From contig NZ_CVRR01000019.1 in the NCBI RefSeq assembly GCF_001406815.1, positions 186,001-250,000 on the forward strand: a stretch of 64,000 nucleotides of DNA, given 5' to 3'. The notes below the pieces were generated by a model. That model was not told the DNA's origin and made no database searches. It saw only the letters and a list, made by a program, of their open reading frames with translations. Origin of the DNA: Roseburia faecis. GTDB taxonomy: Bacteria > Bacillota > Clostridia > Lachnospirales > Lachnospiraceae. Positions 53,650-62,445 of the stretch are shown here, one piece after another. Position 1 is the stretch's first letter. The number at the start of each line of letters is the position of its first letter. A program made the position numbers and the translations under genes.

Positions 53650-54429
53650 TTAAACATTCTTTTCAAAATAAAAACTGCTGAGTCTGTCAAATCCAAGTTC
53701 TTTATAATTGGTAATCTGTTCTGTACTTCCGATAAATAAAACCCCATGACTCTTCAGTGACTGATGGAATTTTTGATAAATCATATCTTTCGCATCATCT
53801 GTAAAATAGATAACCACATTTCTGCAGAGAATCATATCAAAATCCCTTGGATACGGATCTTTTAACAGATTGTGTTCTTTAAACGTCACGCAACGCTTGA
53901 TTTCATCCGAAATCTGAAATGATTTTCCGATCTGTTTAAAATACTTGCATTTAAATTCCGGCGGCACATTTGCAATGCTCTTTTCATTGTACAGACCAAC
54001 CTGCGCTTTCTGAAGAACCTGCTTGTCCAGATCGGTTGCCGTAATATGAATGTTGGAAAGCGGAATATGTTTGGATAATGCCATGACAAGAGAATACGGT
54101 TCATCTCCTGTCGAACAGGCTGCACTCCACACATGCAGATTTTTTCCATGCTGTTTGATAAGTTTCGGAATAACATTCTCATCCATCAGCTTCCACTGAT
54201 CCGGATTACGGTAAAACTCAGAGACATTGATTGTAAGAAAATTGACAAATGCCTCAAATTTGTCCTTGTCTGTCTTCAGCACACGAATATACTCATCATA
54301 ATTGCTGCAGCCATGCTTTGTCGCAATCGTATCAATTCGTCTGCGCATCTGTTTTTCTTTGTAATAATTCAGATCGATTTTTGTCAGAGCATAGACGTCT
54401 TTTTTGAATTTTTCATAATTGTCAAACAT
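53650..54429 (-). CDS. CheR-type protein-glutamate O-methyltransferase
   Basis: A 259-residue SAM-dependent methyltransferase of the CheR family, which methylates glutamates of chemoreceptors. It has the N-terminal all-alpha domain (about 1-70; RRRIDTIATKHGCSNYDEY) and the catalytic domain with INVSEFYRNPDQW (about 87-99), WSAACSTGDEPYSL (about 121-134, SAM binding), ITATDLD and DMILCRNVVIYF (about 203-214). No chemotaxis genes are nearby. GGGGGT precedes the ATG; it follows the S1 gene after a hairpin. Confidence 0.92.
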   Translation of the reverse strand: MFDNYEKFKKDVYALTKIDLNYYKEKQMRRRIDTIATKHGCSNYDEYIRVLKTDKDKFEAFVNFLTINVSEFYRNPDQWKLMDENVIPKLIKQHGKNLHVWSAACSTGDEPYSLVMALSKHIPLSNIHITATDLDKQVLQKAQVGLYNEKSIANVPPEFKCKYFKQIGKSFQISDEIKRCVTFKEHNLLKDPYPRDFDMILCRNVVIYFTDDAKDMIYQKFHQSLKSHGVLFIGSTEQITNYKELGFDRLSSFYFEKNV

Positions 54430-54452
54430 AGACTTTTACCCCCTATAAACAA

Positions 54453-54480
54453 TAAGAAGCTGCCCGAAGGCAACTTCTTA
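54453..54480 (-). terminator. Hairpin between the S1 gene and cheR
   Basis: A 12-bp stem with one mismatch (54453-54464 with 54469-54480) closed by a CGAA loop lies 22 bases after the S1 stop on the minus strand. The following bases are only moderately T-rich, so it may be a weak terminator. Confidence 0.6.
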
Positions 54481-54501
54481 CCTATGAAAATTTACAGTGA
54501 A

Positions 54502-55581
54502 TTATTCCTCTGTCTCAGCATCTTCAGCCGGAGCTGCAAGAGCCTTAATGCTTAAGCTGATCTTCTTTTCTTCTTCGTTGAAGTCTACGATCTTTGCTTC
54601 AACTTCCTGACCAATCTTTAATACATCAGAAGGCTTCTCTACGTGTTCCTGGGAGATCTGTGATACGTGAAGTAATGCATCAACACCAGGAGCAAGCTCT
54701 ACGAATGCACCGAAATCTGTCATACGTGCAACTTTTCCTTTTACAACGTTGCCAACGGCATACTTCTCTGCAGCACCATTCCAAGGATTCTCATCCTCAA
54801 ATTTCATGCTGAGTGCAATCTTGGTATCTGTAATATTCTTGATAAATACGCGAACTTTCTGTCCAACAGTAAATACTTTCTTAGGATTCTCAACTCTGCC
54901 CCATGACATCTCTGAGATATGAAGTAATCCGTCTACTCCGCCCAGGTCGATGAATGCACCGAAATCTGTAACATTCTTTACAGTTCCTTCGATTACATCG
55001 CCGACTTTGATCTTTGCAAACAGTTCTTTCTGAAGCTCTGCCTTCTTTGCAAGTAATAAAGTCTTGCGGTTACCAATGATTCTTCTCTTTCTAGGATCAA
55101 ACTCTGTGATAACAAACTCGATTTCCTGATCCTTGAACTTGCTTAAGTCTTTCTCATATGTGTCAGATACAAGGCTTGCCGGGATAAATACTCTTGTCTC
55201 ATCTACATTGACACATACACCACCGGTAAGTACCTGGCTGACTTTTGCCTTTAAAATTTCCTGATTTTCGAATGCTTCCTCTAATCTCTTGTTTCCCTTC
55301 TCTGCTGCGAGACGCTTGTAAGAAAGGAGAACCTGTCCCTCACCATCGTTTACTTTTACAACTTTGGCTTCTAAGGTATCGCCGGCTTTTACGACTGTAG
55401 TAAGGTCTACATTTGGCTCGTTTGTATATTCATTACGTGTAATGATTCCATCTGATTTGTAGCCGATATTCAGGATGATTTCATCTGGCTTAACATCAAT
55501 AACGGTACCCTCTACCACTTCTCCATTTCTTATTGTTTTTAAAGATTCTTCCAACATTTGTTCAAAGCTCATTTCTGACAT
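54502..55581 (-). CDS. 30S ribosomal protein S1 homologue (four S1 domains)
   Basis: An RNA-binding protein of 359 residues with four S1 domains (about 20-90, 105-175, 190-260 and 275-350), for example VGDVIEGTVKNVTDFGAFIDLGG (seen as GTVKNVTDFGAFIDLGG) and GKVARMTDFGAFVELAPG. It is shorter than the six-domain E. coli S1, as usual in Firmicutes. GGAGGT lies 8 bases before the ATG, inside ispH; the two genes overlap by 20 bases. In several clostridia IspH and S1 form a single fused protein. Confidence 0.93.
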   Translation of the reverse strand: MSEMSFEQMLEESLKTIRNGEVVEGTVIDVKPDEIILNIGYKSDGIITRNEYTNEPNVDLTTVVKAGDTLEAKVVKVNDGEGQVLLSYKRLAAEKGNKRLEEAFENQEILKAKVSQVLTGGVCVNVDETRVFIPASLVSDTYEKDLSKFKDQEIEFVITEFDPRKRRIIGNRKTLLLAKKAELQKELFAKIKVGDVIEGTVKNVTDFGAFIDLGGVDGLLHISEMSWGRVENPKKVFTVGQKVRVFIKNITDTKIALSMKFEDENPWNGAAEKYAVGNVVKGKVARMTDFGAFVELAPGVDALLHVSQISQEHVEKPSDVLKIGQEVEAKIVDFNEEEKKISLSIKALAAPAEDAETEE

Positions 55582-56416
55582 TCTTTGAAACCTCCTCGAT
55601 GATATTGTTTGGGGTTGAAGCCCCTGCGGTAATACCTACGTTATTGATGGATTGTATCTGATGATAATCCATATCTTTACTCGTTTGTATATAGTAAGTA
55701 TTTGCACATTCCTTTTTAGATATTTCATACAATTTTTGCGTATTGGAGCTATGCTTGTCACCAATGACAATCATGAGATCCGACTCCGCAGCAATTTTGC
55801 GTGCTTCCGTCTGTCTTTCCTCCGTTGCATTGCAGATTGTATCTAAAACACTTATATCATAACCTTTTTTCTTTATAATTTCAACTAATTCTTGAAATTT
55901 ATTGTAGTTAAATGTCGTCTGTGCCACCAGACAGACTTTTTCTCCCTCTTTTAACGGTAATTTTTCAATATCTTCCTGACTTGTGACCGTATAGGCAGGC
56001 TGTCCTTCCACCCATCCGAGAATTCCTTCCACTTCCGGGTGATGTTCGTTTCCGGCAATCACAATCCGGTACCCTTCTTTGCTGTACTTCTCCACAAGCC
56101 GGTGAATTTTCAGGACAAACGGACAGGTTGCATCCAGCACTTCAAATCCGCATGCCTTCATTGCTTCATGTTCTCTGCGGCTGATACCGTGTGAACGGAT
56201 GATAATCTTTCCTTTTGGAAGATTCTCAAGTTCTTTGAGCTCCCTGACCACATGAACTCCACGCTGTTTAAGGTCTCTGACTACTTCTTCATTGTGAATG
56301 ATCGGCCCATACGTGTATACCGGAACTTTTGCCTCTTCTGCTTCCTGATATACCATATTTACTGCCCGTTTCACGCCGAAGCAATACCCGGCACTTTTTG
56401 CAATCGTCAGCTTCAT
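55562..56416 (-). CDS. ispH: 4-hydroxy-3-methylbut-2-enyl diphosphate reductase
   Basis: The last enzyme of the MEP isoprenoid pathway, an iron-sulfur protein. The 284-residue protein has the three cluster cysteines in AKSAGYCFGVKRAV (Cys12), DATCPFVLKIHR (about 96) and TICNATEERQ (about 190), and the conserved histidines of GPIIHNEEVV and NEHHPEVEGI. It is 6 bases after cmk, the common Firmicutes order cmk-ispH-S1. Confidence 0.97.
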   Translation of the reverse strand: MKLTIAKSAGYCFGVKRAVNMVYQEAEEAKVPVYTYGPIIHNEEVVRDLKQRGVHVVRELKELENLPKGKIIIRSHGISRREHEAMKACGFEVLDATCPFVLKIHRLVEKYSKEGYRIVIAGNEHHPEVEGILGWVEGQPAYTVTSQEDIEKLPLKEGEKVCLVAQTTFNYNKFQELVEIIKKKGYDISVLDTICNATEERQTEARKIAAESDLMIVIGDKHSSNTQKLYEISKKECANTYYIQTSKDMDYHQIQSINNVGITAGASTPNNIIEEVSKNVRNEL

Positions 56417-56422
56417 TTTTGT

Positions 56423-57088
56423 CTATTCCGCCTTCTTGATTATTTTTTTCATTTCTTCAACAACGCCGTCAATATCCAGATCCGATGAGTCTAAAAGGAC
56501 AGCATCCTCCGCCTGTTTTAACGGGGAAGTTTCCCGGTGCATATCCCGGTAATCGCGCTCAATAATATCTTTTTCTATCGCATCCATATCACAGGATACA
56601 CCTTTTGCTGTCAGCTCATCAAAGCGGCGCTTTGCCCGCACTTTCGAGCTTGCAGTGAGATAAATTTTCACATTGGCATCCGGAAGGACAACCGTACCGA
56701 TATCTCTTCCATCCATAATCACATTTTCCTTTGCGGCAAGCTGTCTCTGCAATTCTACCAGTTTTGTACGAACCACTGGATAAACACTGGTCGCGCTGGC
56801 CATGTTGCCGACTTCCTCTTTCCGGATAACGCCGTTTACGTTCTCTTTGTTTAAGATCACCTGCTGTTCTCCGCCCGTATACTGAATGGTCACGTCTACC
56901 TTCGGGCAGGCAGCCGCAATCGCCTGCTCATCGGAAGCATCGATATGATTCTGTAAAAAATAATATGCCATCGCGCGGTACATTGCACCGGTATCCACAT
57001 ACACATACCCCAGATCCGCCGCAAGTTTTTTGGCGATTGTACTTTTTCCGGCTCCTGCCGGTCCATCAATTGCAATATTAAATGCCAT
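56423..57088 (-). CDS. cmk: Cytidylate kinase
   Basis: Phosphorylates CMP and dCMP. The 221-residue protein has the P-loop IAIDGPAGAGKSTIAKKLA (about 5-23), DTGAMYRAMAYYF (about 32-44), MDGRDIGTVVLPDA (about 125-138) and the R-x-x-D-x-x-R region REVSP-like RDMHRETSPL (about 185-194). It follows the HI0933-type gene by 39 bases. Confidence 0.97.
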   Translation of the reverse strand: MAFNIAIDGPAGAGKSTIAKKLAADLGYVYVDTGAMYRAMAYYFLQNHIDASDEQAIAAACPKVDVTIQYTGGEQQVILNKENVNGVIRKEEVGNMASATSVYPVVRTKLVELQRQLAAKENVIMDGRDIGTVVLPDANVKIYLTASSKVRAKRRFDELTAKGVSCDMDAIEKDIIERDYRDMHRETSPLKQAEDAVLLDSSDLDIDGVVEEMKKIIKKAE

Positions 57089-57127
57089 TTTCTATTCTCC
57101 TTTGAAATAAATTATTTATCTTTGAAA

Positions 57128-58369
57128 TTACAAAACGGATATTCCCGCCAGGTGTCCGGTGGACCAGGCAATCTGAAGATTATAGCCACCGGTAAGTGCA
57201 TCCAGATCCAGCACCTCGCCGCAGAAATACAGCCCCTGCACAAGTTTTGACTCCATCGTGGAAGGATTGATATCTTTCACGGAAACACCGCCCTTTGTTA
57301 TAATTGCCTCTTTAAAATCGCGAAGCCCTGTAATTGTAAGCGGCATATTTTTAAACAGATGTAACAGATTCTGTCTCTGTTCCCTGGATATTTCATTCAC
57401 CTTTGTATCCGGATCAATGCCTGATAACGCAATCATAACGGGTATCATTTTTGCCGGGAGCAAATGCCCCAGAGAATTTTTAAACTGCTTATTTTTCATT
57501 TCATCAAATTCCCTTAAGATCCGGTGATCAAGCTGTTCCACATCCAGTGCCGGTTTCAGATCAATCGTCATGGAAAGCTCCTGGTCAAATGCTTTTGCCG
57601 GGATACATCCGCTTGCCGACAATACCAGCGGACCGCTGACGCCGAAATGCGTAAAAAGCATCTCTCCAAAATCCTCATACAGTTTTTTCTTTCCCCGGGT
57701 AACCGACATACGGACATTGCGCAGCGAAAGGCCCTGCAGATCCCTGACCCACGGTTCTTTCATTTCCATCGGAACCAGTGCCGGAGTCGGCGATACCATC
57801 TTATGTCCGCTCTCTTCTGCCATGCGGTAACCGTCCCCCGTTGCCCCTGTTGAAGGATAGGAAATTCCTCCGGTTGCAACAATCACTGCGTCCGCATGCA
57901 TTTTTGTATGATCAGCCAGCTCAACACCGGTAACACGCTTTTCTTCATCCCTCTTTTCAAGCAGCAGACGCTTTACTTTTGTATGCAGGAAAACTTCCAC
58001 ATGCTGCCCCCGCAATGCGGTGGATAACGCCGCAATCACATCGGAAGAATGATCCGACACGGGAAATACCCGGTTCCCACGCTCTGTTTTTGTAGGCATT
58101 CCATGACTCTCAAAAAAAGAAATCACCTGCTCATTGTCATAGGAGTAAAAAGCACTGTATAAAAATTTACGGTTGCTGACTACATTGGCAAACAGCTGTT
58201 CCATATCACTGGCATTCGTCAGATTGCAGCGCCCTTTTCCCGTAATAAACAGCTTTTTTCCGAGTTTTTCATTCTGTTCTAAAAGCGTCACTGCATGTCC
58301 GCTCTCCGCTGCCGCATACGCAGCCATCATTCCCGCCGGTCCTCCACCGATCACGATTACTTTACTCAT
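57128..58369 (-). CDS. HI0933/YhiN family FAD-dependent oxidoreductase
   Basis: A 413-residue FAD-binding protein. The dinucleotide fold is at the N-terminus (VIGGGPAGMMAAYAAAESGH, about 5-24), followed by the family-specific GKKLFITGKGRCNLTNA (about 36-52) and GGISYPSTGATGDGY (about 166-180), and a C-terminal GGYNLQIAWSTGHLAG. Family function is unknown. It overlaps the rpiR-like gene by 8 bases and precedes cmk, an arrangement seen in related clostridia. Confidence 0.93.
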   Translation of the reverse strand: MSKVIVIGGGPAGMMAAYAAAESGHAVTLLEQNEKLGKKLFITGKGRCNLTNASDMEQLFANVVSNRKFLYSAFYSYDNEQVISFFESHGMPTKTERGNRVFPVSDHSSDVIAALSTALRGQHVEVFLHTKVKRLLLEKRDEEKRVTGVELADHTKMHADAVIVATGGISYPSTGATGDGYRMAEESGHKMVSPTPALVPMEMKEPWVRDLQGLSLRNVRMSVTRGKKKLYEDFGEMLFTHFGVSGPLVLSASGCIPAKAFDQELSMTIDLKPALDVEQLDHRILREFDEMKNKQFKNSLGHLLPAKMIPVMIALSGIDPDTKVNEISREQRQNLLHLFKNMPLTITGLRDFKEAIITKGGVSVKDINPSTMESKLVQGLYFCGEVLDLDALTGGYNLQIAWSTGHLAGISVL

Positions 58370-59291
58370 TATCGATATCCCCTAATTTTGCATAATGTAC
58401 CTTAATCGAATCATCAATATAATTGATCTCATCGTTTTCATATACCTGATACTCATCCCAGATGTCTTCTAACATCGTCAGTGTTCCCGCCACTTCTTTC
58501 TGTTTCTTCATGCACAGAGCCACTACCAGCGCATTGATAACGGAAAGCGGTGCGACAAGGGAATCCACAATGGATGCCATATCACTGTCCGCAATGAGAT
58601 TGCAGGAAGAATACAGATTCATCGGTGAATGTATGCTGTCAGTAATTGTAATTACTTTTGCACTCCGGTTATTTGCAAATTCCAATGCCTTTAATGTCCG
58701 CATGGAATATCGTGGGAAACTGATTCCGATAATAACGTCATTTTCCTCGATTCTTACCATCTGTTCAAACAGTTCACTCGAACTGTTTGTCGTAAGCAGA
58801 CGCACATTATCAAACATCAGATTCAGATAAAATCCTAAAAAACTTGCAAGCGGCGCACAGCTTCTGATCCCGACAATATAAATATTTTTTGCCTCAAGGA
58901 TTGTCGAGACGGCCACCTCAAACGCACTGTGATCAATTTTTTCCAGTGTCGTTTTGATCTTGTCCGCGTCTGCCGATAAAACTGTCTCTAAAATCTTCGA
59001 CTGGCTGATTCTTCCGTAGGTTACCTCCATGCGCTGTACGGAGTTTAATTTATTGCGCACCAGTTCTTCTAAGGCACGCTGAAATTCCGGATATCCTTTA
59101 TATCCAAGATATGTTGCGAAACGTACAACAGTCGACTCACTGACACCAACCGTTTCCCCCATTTTGGCTGCTGTTAAAAATACCGCTTTATCATAATTAT
59201 CTGTAATGTAAGTTGCAAGCAGTTTCTGTCCCTTGCTCATCGAACTGTAACAATTATTAATCCGGTTTAACAGATCATTGGTATTTGACAT
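58362..59291 (-). CDS. MurR/RpiR family transcriptional regulator
   Basis: A transcription factor of 309 residues with an N-terminal helix-turn-helix (about 25-75; GETVGVSESTVVRFATYLGYKGYPEFQ seen as VGVSESTVVRFATYLG) and a C-terminal SIS domain (about 120-260) that senses a phosphosugar. The start at 59291 is taken as the second of two adjacent ATGs, 6 bases from GAGGAG; the first is possible. It leads the HI0933-cmk-ispH-S1 run; no sugar-metabolism gene is close by, so its target is unknown. Confidence 0.92.
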   Translation of the reverse strand: MSNTNDLLNRINNCYSSMSKGQKLLATYITDNYDKAVFLTAAKMGETVGVSESTVVRFATYLGYKGYPEFQRALEELVRNKLNSVQRMEVTYGRISQSKILETVLSADADKIKTTLEKIDHSAFEVAVSTILEAKNIYIVGIRSCAPLASFLGFYLNLMFDNVRLLTTNSSSELFEQMVRIEENDVIIGISFPRYSMRTLKALEFANNRSAKVITITDSIHSPMNLYSSCNLIADSDMASIVDSLVAPLSVINALVVALCMKKQKEVAGTLTMLEDIWDEYQVYENDEINYIDDSIKVHYAKLGDIDNE

Positions 59292-59341
59292 CATATTCTC
59301 CTCTTTATCCCATAAAAGCTGTGCCACAAACAGCACTTTTG

Positions 59342-59369
59342 ATTGTATCACTTTAACCGGAAAATGCAA
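59342..59369 (-). promoter_or_regulatory. Promoter of the rpiR operon
   Basis: Minus-strand TTGCAT, 16 bases, TACAAT with TGA extended -10, about 50 bases before the rpiR start. An imperfect inverted repeat (about 59316-59337) lies in the leader and might be an autoregulatory site. Confidence 0.65.
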
Positions 59370-59400
59370 GATTTCATGCAAAAAGAATTTTTCCCATCAA

Positions 59401-59432
59401 AAAAAGACGCACCAGATCTGATGCGTCTTTTT
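59401..59432. terminator. Terminator of the decarboxylase operon
   Basis: AAAAAGACGCA at 59401-59411 pairs with TGCGTCTTTTT at 59422-59432 (11 bp, 10-base loop), with A and T runs on both sides. It closes the oadA transcript ahead of the rpiR promoter. Confidence 0.93.
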
Positions 59433-59450
59433 CGTAGAAACCGGATATGA

Positions 59451-60869
59451 CTATACCGGATATGCTCCGTTCTTTGTATCAGCAGTCTTTGCGTCTACGC
59501 CAGTCTGCTGTGCCTCACGGTATTTGAAGAAATCAGTAGCAACCTGTGGGAACAATGCATAGGATAATACATCCTCATCCTGCTGCTTGTACTGTTTCAT
59601 CTCAGCTTCAATCTTATCAAGCTCCGGCTCAAGAAGATCTGCCGGACGACAGGTGATTGCATTCTTTTTATCCTCTCCGAGAACCTTGTCAACAACTTCC
59701 GGATTGAATGGTTTAACGGTCTGGCCGTACTTACCAAGAAGAATATCCTTTGTCTCCTTTGTTGCGACTTTATAACGCTCTCCCATCAATACGTTAAATA
59801 CAGCCTGTGTACCAACGATCTGGGAAGACGGAGTAACAAGCGGTGGCTCACCAAGGTCTTTACGTACACGCGGAACCTCTGCAAGCACTTCCTCGTACTT
59901 GTCCTCTTTTCCCTGCTCCTTGAGCTGGGAAATCAGGTTGGAAAGCATACCACCCGGTACCTGATAACGAAGAGTGTTGATGTTTACACCAAGTACCTTC
60001 GGGTTCATCAGACCGCTTGCAAGTGCCTCTTCACGTAACGGACGGAAGTAATCTGCGATCTCACTTAACAGATTCAGATCAAGACCGGTATCGTATGGTG
60101 TGTTCTTGAAAGCCTCTACCATAACCTCTGTTGCAGGCTGGCTGGTTCCAAGAGCAAATGGAGACATTGCAGTATCAATGATATCTACACCGGCCTCTAC
60201 TGCCTTCATATATGTCATGGAAGCTACACCGGAAGTATAATGTGTATGAAGTTCTACCGGAAGAGAGGTAGAATCCTTCAGTGCCTGTACAAGCTCTGTA
60301 GCCTTAGCAGGAACTAAAAGACCTGCCATATCCTTGATACAGAGAGAATCAGCTCCCATATCCTCTACACGCTTTGCCATCTCCATCCAGTAATCCAGAG
60401 TATAAGCATCTCCAAGGGTGTAGGAAAGAGCTACCTGTGCATGACCTTTTTCCTTGTTACATGCAGTAACTGCTGTCTGCAGGTTACGGATATCATTTAA
60501 GCAGTCAAAAATACGGATGATGTCAATTCCGTTTGCAATTGACTTCTGTACAAAATACTCTACCACATCATCTGCATACGGACGATATCCTAAGATATTC
60601 TGTCCACGGAACAGCATCTGCAGTTTTGTATTTTTAAATCCGTCTCTTAATTTACGAAGACGATCCCATGGGTCCTCTTTTAAGAATCTCAGGCAGGCAT
60701 CGAATGTCGCACCACCCCAGCACTCTACAGCATTGAATCCAACCTTATCCATCTTTGGGATAATCGGAAGCATCTGCTCTGTTGTCATACGTGTAGCGAT
60801 CAGTGACTGATGGGCATCACGCAAAACAGTTTCTGTTATTTTTAATGGTTTTTTTACCACTTCTGACAT
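59451..60869 (-). CDS. oadA: Oxaloacetate decarboxylase alpha/pyruvate carboxylase B-type carboxyltransferase (no biotin domain)
   Basis: The carboxyltransferase (5S-type) subunit that moves CO2 between oxaloacetate/pyruvate and biotin. The 472-residue protein has the metal-binding and carbamylated-lysine motifs: VLRDAHQSLIATR (about 15-27), LCIKDMAGLLVP (about 176-187) and ELHTHYTSGVAS (about 204-215), then the PYC_OADA region. The C-terminal biotin domain of larger OadA proteins is missing and is supplied by a separate gene two positions upstream. It is the last gene of the operon. Confidence 0.93.
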   Translation of the reverse strand: MSEVVKKPLKITETVLRDAHQSLIATRMTTEQMLPIIPKMDKVGFNAVECWGGATFDACLRFLKEDPWDRLRKLRDGFKNTKLQMLFRGQNILGYRPYADDVVEYFVQKSIANGIDIIRIFDCLNDIRNLQTAVTACNKEKGHAQVALSYTLGDAYTLDYWMEMAKRVEDMGADSLCIKDMAGLLVPAKATELVQALKDSTSLPVELHTHYTSGVASMTYMKAVEAGVDIIDTAMSPFALGTSQPATEVMVEAFKNTPYDTGLDLNLLSEIADYFRPLREEALASGLMNPKVLGVNINTLRYQVPGGMLSNLISQLKEQGKEDKYEEVLAEVPRVRKDLGEPPLVTPSSQIVGTQAVFNVLMGERYKVATKETKDILLGKYGQTVKPFNPEVVDKVLGEDKKNAITCRPADLLEPELDKIEAEMKQYKQQDEDVLSYALFPQVATDFFKYREAQQTGVDAKTADTKNGAYPV

Positions 60870-60884
60870 GACTTTTCCTCCTTA

Positions 60885-62033
60885 TTAAATTCCAAATATA
60901 GCCATGAAACATCCCGCAGCTACCGCAGTACCGATAACACCGGCAACGTTTGGTCCCATTGCATGCATGAGCAGGAAGTTTGTAGGGTCCTCCTCTGCAC
61001 CAACCTTCTGGGATACACGGGCTGCCATAGGCACGGCAGATACACCGGCAGAACCAATCAGAGGGTTAATCTTGCCCTTGGTAATCCAGCATAATAACTT
61101 ACCAAATAAAACTCCGGCAGCAGTACCAACCATAAATGCAACAAGACCTAATACAACGATCTTTAAGGTGCTTGCATTTAAGAAAGCTTCTGCACTGGTA
61201 GTTGCACCAACAGAGGTACCCAGTAAGATAACGACAATGTACATAAGTGCGTTACTTGCAGTCTCCTGCAGCTGACGAACAACGCCAGACTCACGGAAGA
61301 GGTTTCCAAGCATCAGCATACCAACAAGTGGTGCTGTGGTAGGAAGCAGTACGCAGACAACAACGGTAACAACGATTGGAAAGAGGATCTTCTCCAGCTT
61401 GCTGACCGGACGAAGGTTCTGCATCTTGATCGCACGTTCCTTCTTTGTTGTAAATAACTTCATGATAGGTGGCTGAATGATCGGCACAAGTGCCATATAG
61501 GAATATGCAGCCACGGCGATCGGTCCCATCAGACCGGTCTGTCCCAACTTACCAGCCAGGAAAATGGAAGTAGGTCCATCCGCTCCACCGATGATAGATA
61601 CGGCAGCGGCAGCCTTGTCATTAAATCCAAGTATAATTGCAAGGAAGTATGCGCTGAAGATACCAAACTGTGCGGCAGCTCCCATAAGGAAACTGACCGG
61701 GTTTGCAATCAGCGGACCAAAGTCTGTCATTGCACCTACACCCATAAAGATCAGAGATGGTAAAATAGACCACTCATCCAATGTGTAAAAGTAATAAAGT
61801 AAACCGCCCACGCCGTTGCTGGTCTGTTCCGGGCTTGCGATGATATCCGGGTAAATATTTACCAGAAGCATACCAAATGCAATCGGAACTAACAGTAATG
61901 GCTCAAAACCTTTCTTAATCGCAAGATACAGGAAAATAAATGCCACTAAAATCATAACATAATTTCCCCAGGTCAGATTGAAAAAGGCTGTCTGATGCAG
62001 GAGGTTCGATAATGTTTCACCTACATAACTCAC
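60885..62033 (-). CDS. oadB: Sodium-translocating decarboxylase subunit beta
   Basis: The membrane subunit that decarboxylates carboxybiotin and pumps sodium. The 382-residue protein has about nine to eleven helices; the sodium-site region is visible as SIIGGADGPTSIFLAGKL (about 147-164, with Asp in GGADGPT), and GSAGVSAVPMAARVSQ and HAMGPNVAGVIGTAVAAG lie near the C-terminus. It sits between the biotin carrier and OadA genes. Confidence 0.97.
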   Translation of the reverse strand: MSYVGETLSNLLHQTAFFNLTWGNYVMILVAFIFLYLAIKKGFEPLLLVPIAFGMLLVNIYPDIIASPEQTSNGVGGLLYYFYTLDEWSILPSLIFMGVGAMTDFGPLIANPVSFLMGAAAQFGIFSAYFLAIILGFNDKAAAAVSIIGGADGPTSIFLAGKLGQTGLMGPIAVAAYSYMALVPIIQPPIMKLFTTKKERAIKMQNLRPVSKLEKILFPIVVTVVVCVLLPTTAPLVGMLMLGNLFRESGVVRQLQETASNALMYIVVILLGTSVGATTSAEAFLNASTLKIVVLGLVAFMVGTAAGVLFGKLLCWITKGKINPLIGSAGVSAVPMAARVSQKVGAEEDPTNFLLMHAMGPNVAGVIGTAVAAGCFMAIFGI

Positions 62034-62051
62034 AGTGTTTTCCTCCTTGGA

Positions 62052-62414
62052 TTAGTTTAATGTAGCGAGTAATGCACCAGATTCTACGGCATCACCAACT
62101 GCTACATCGATACTTGCAACAGTTCCGTCTTCCGGAGCAACGACTGGTGTCTCCATCTTCATGATCTCAAGAACCAGGACGGCATCTCCCTTCTTTACAG
62201 CATCGCCGACTTTCTTCTCAATCTTGAATACCTTTCCGGCAGCTCCTGCTTCAATCTTAATGCTTCCGGCTCCTGCTGAAGCAGCTGGTGCTGCTGGTGC
62301 TGCAGCTGGCTTTGCAGCTGTACGTCTCGGTGCTGCTGCGCCGGATGTGCTTCCGGTCTCTTCTACTGTAACATCATAAACGTTACCATTTACGGTAATT
62401 GTATAATTCTTCAT
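62052..62414 (-). CDS. Biotin/lipoyl carrier protein (decarboxylase gamma-type carrier)
   Basis: A 120-residue biotin carrier: a short N-terminal strand region (MKNYTITVNGNVYDV), an Ala/Pro-rich flexible linker (about 22-48) and the biotinyl domain (about 49-120) with the biotinylation motif EIMKMETPV (Lys near 87). The second position is Ile where Ala is common (E-A-M-K-M). It should swing between the carboxyltransferase(s) and OadB. Confidence 0.93.
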   Translation of the reverse strand: MKNYTITVNGNVYDVTVEETGSTSGAAAPRRTAAKPAAAPAAPAASAGAGSIKIEAGAAGKVFKIEKKVGDAVKKGDAVLVLEIMKMETPVVAPEDGTVASIDVAVGDAVESGALLATLN

Positions 62415-62445
62415 GAATATGTTCCTCCTAAATTTTCTTTCTATC

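Noticed and set aside
59316-59337. Inverted repeat in the rpiR leader as a firm operator
   Set aside because: The two arms differ by a two-base gap, so the symmetry is too poor to list as its own feature.
59451-60869. oadA truncated because it lacks a biotin domain
   Set aside because: A separate biotin carrier gene is present in the same operon, so this is a split architecture rather than damage.
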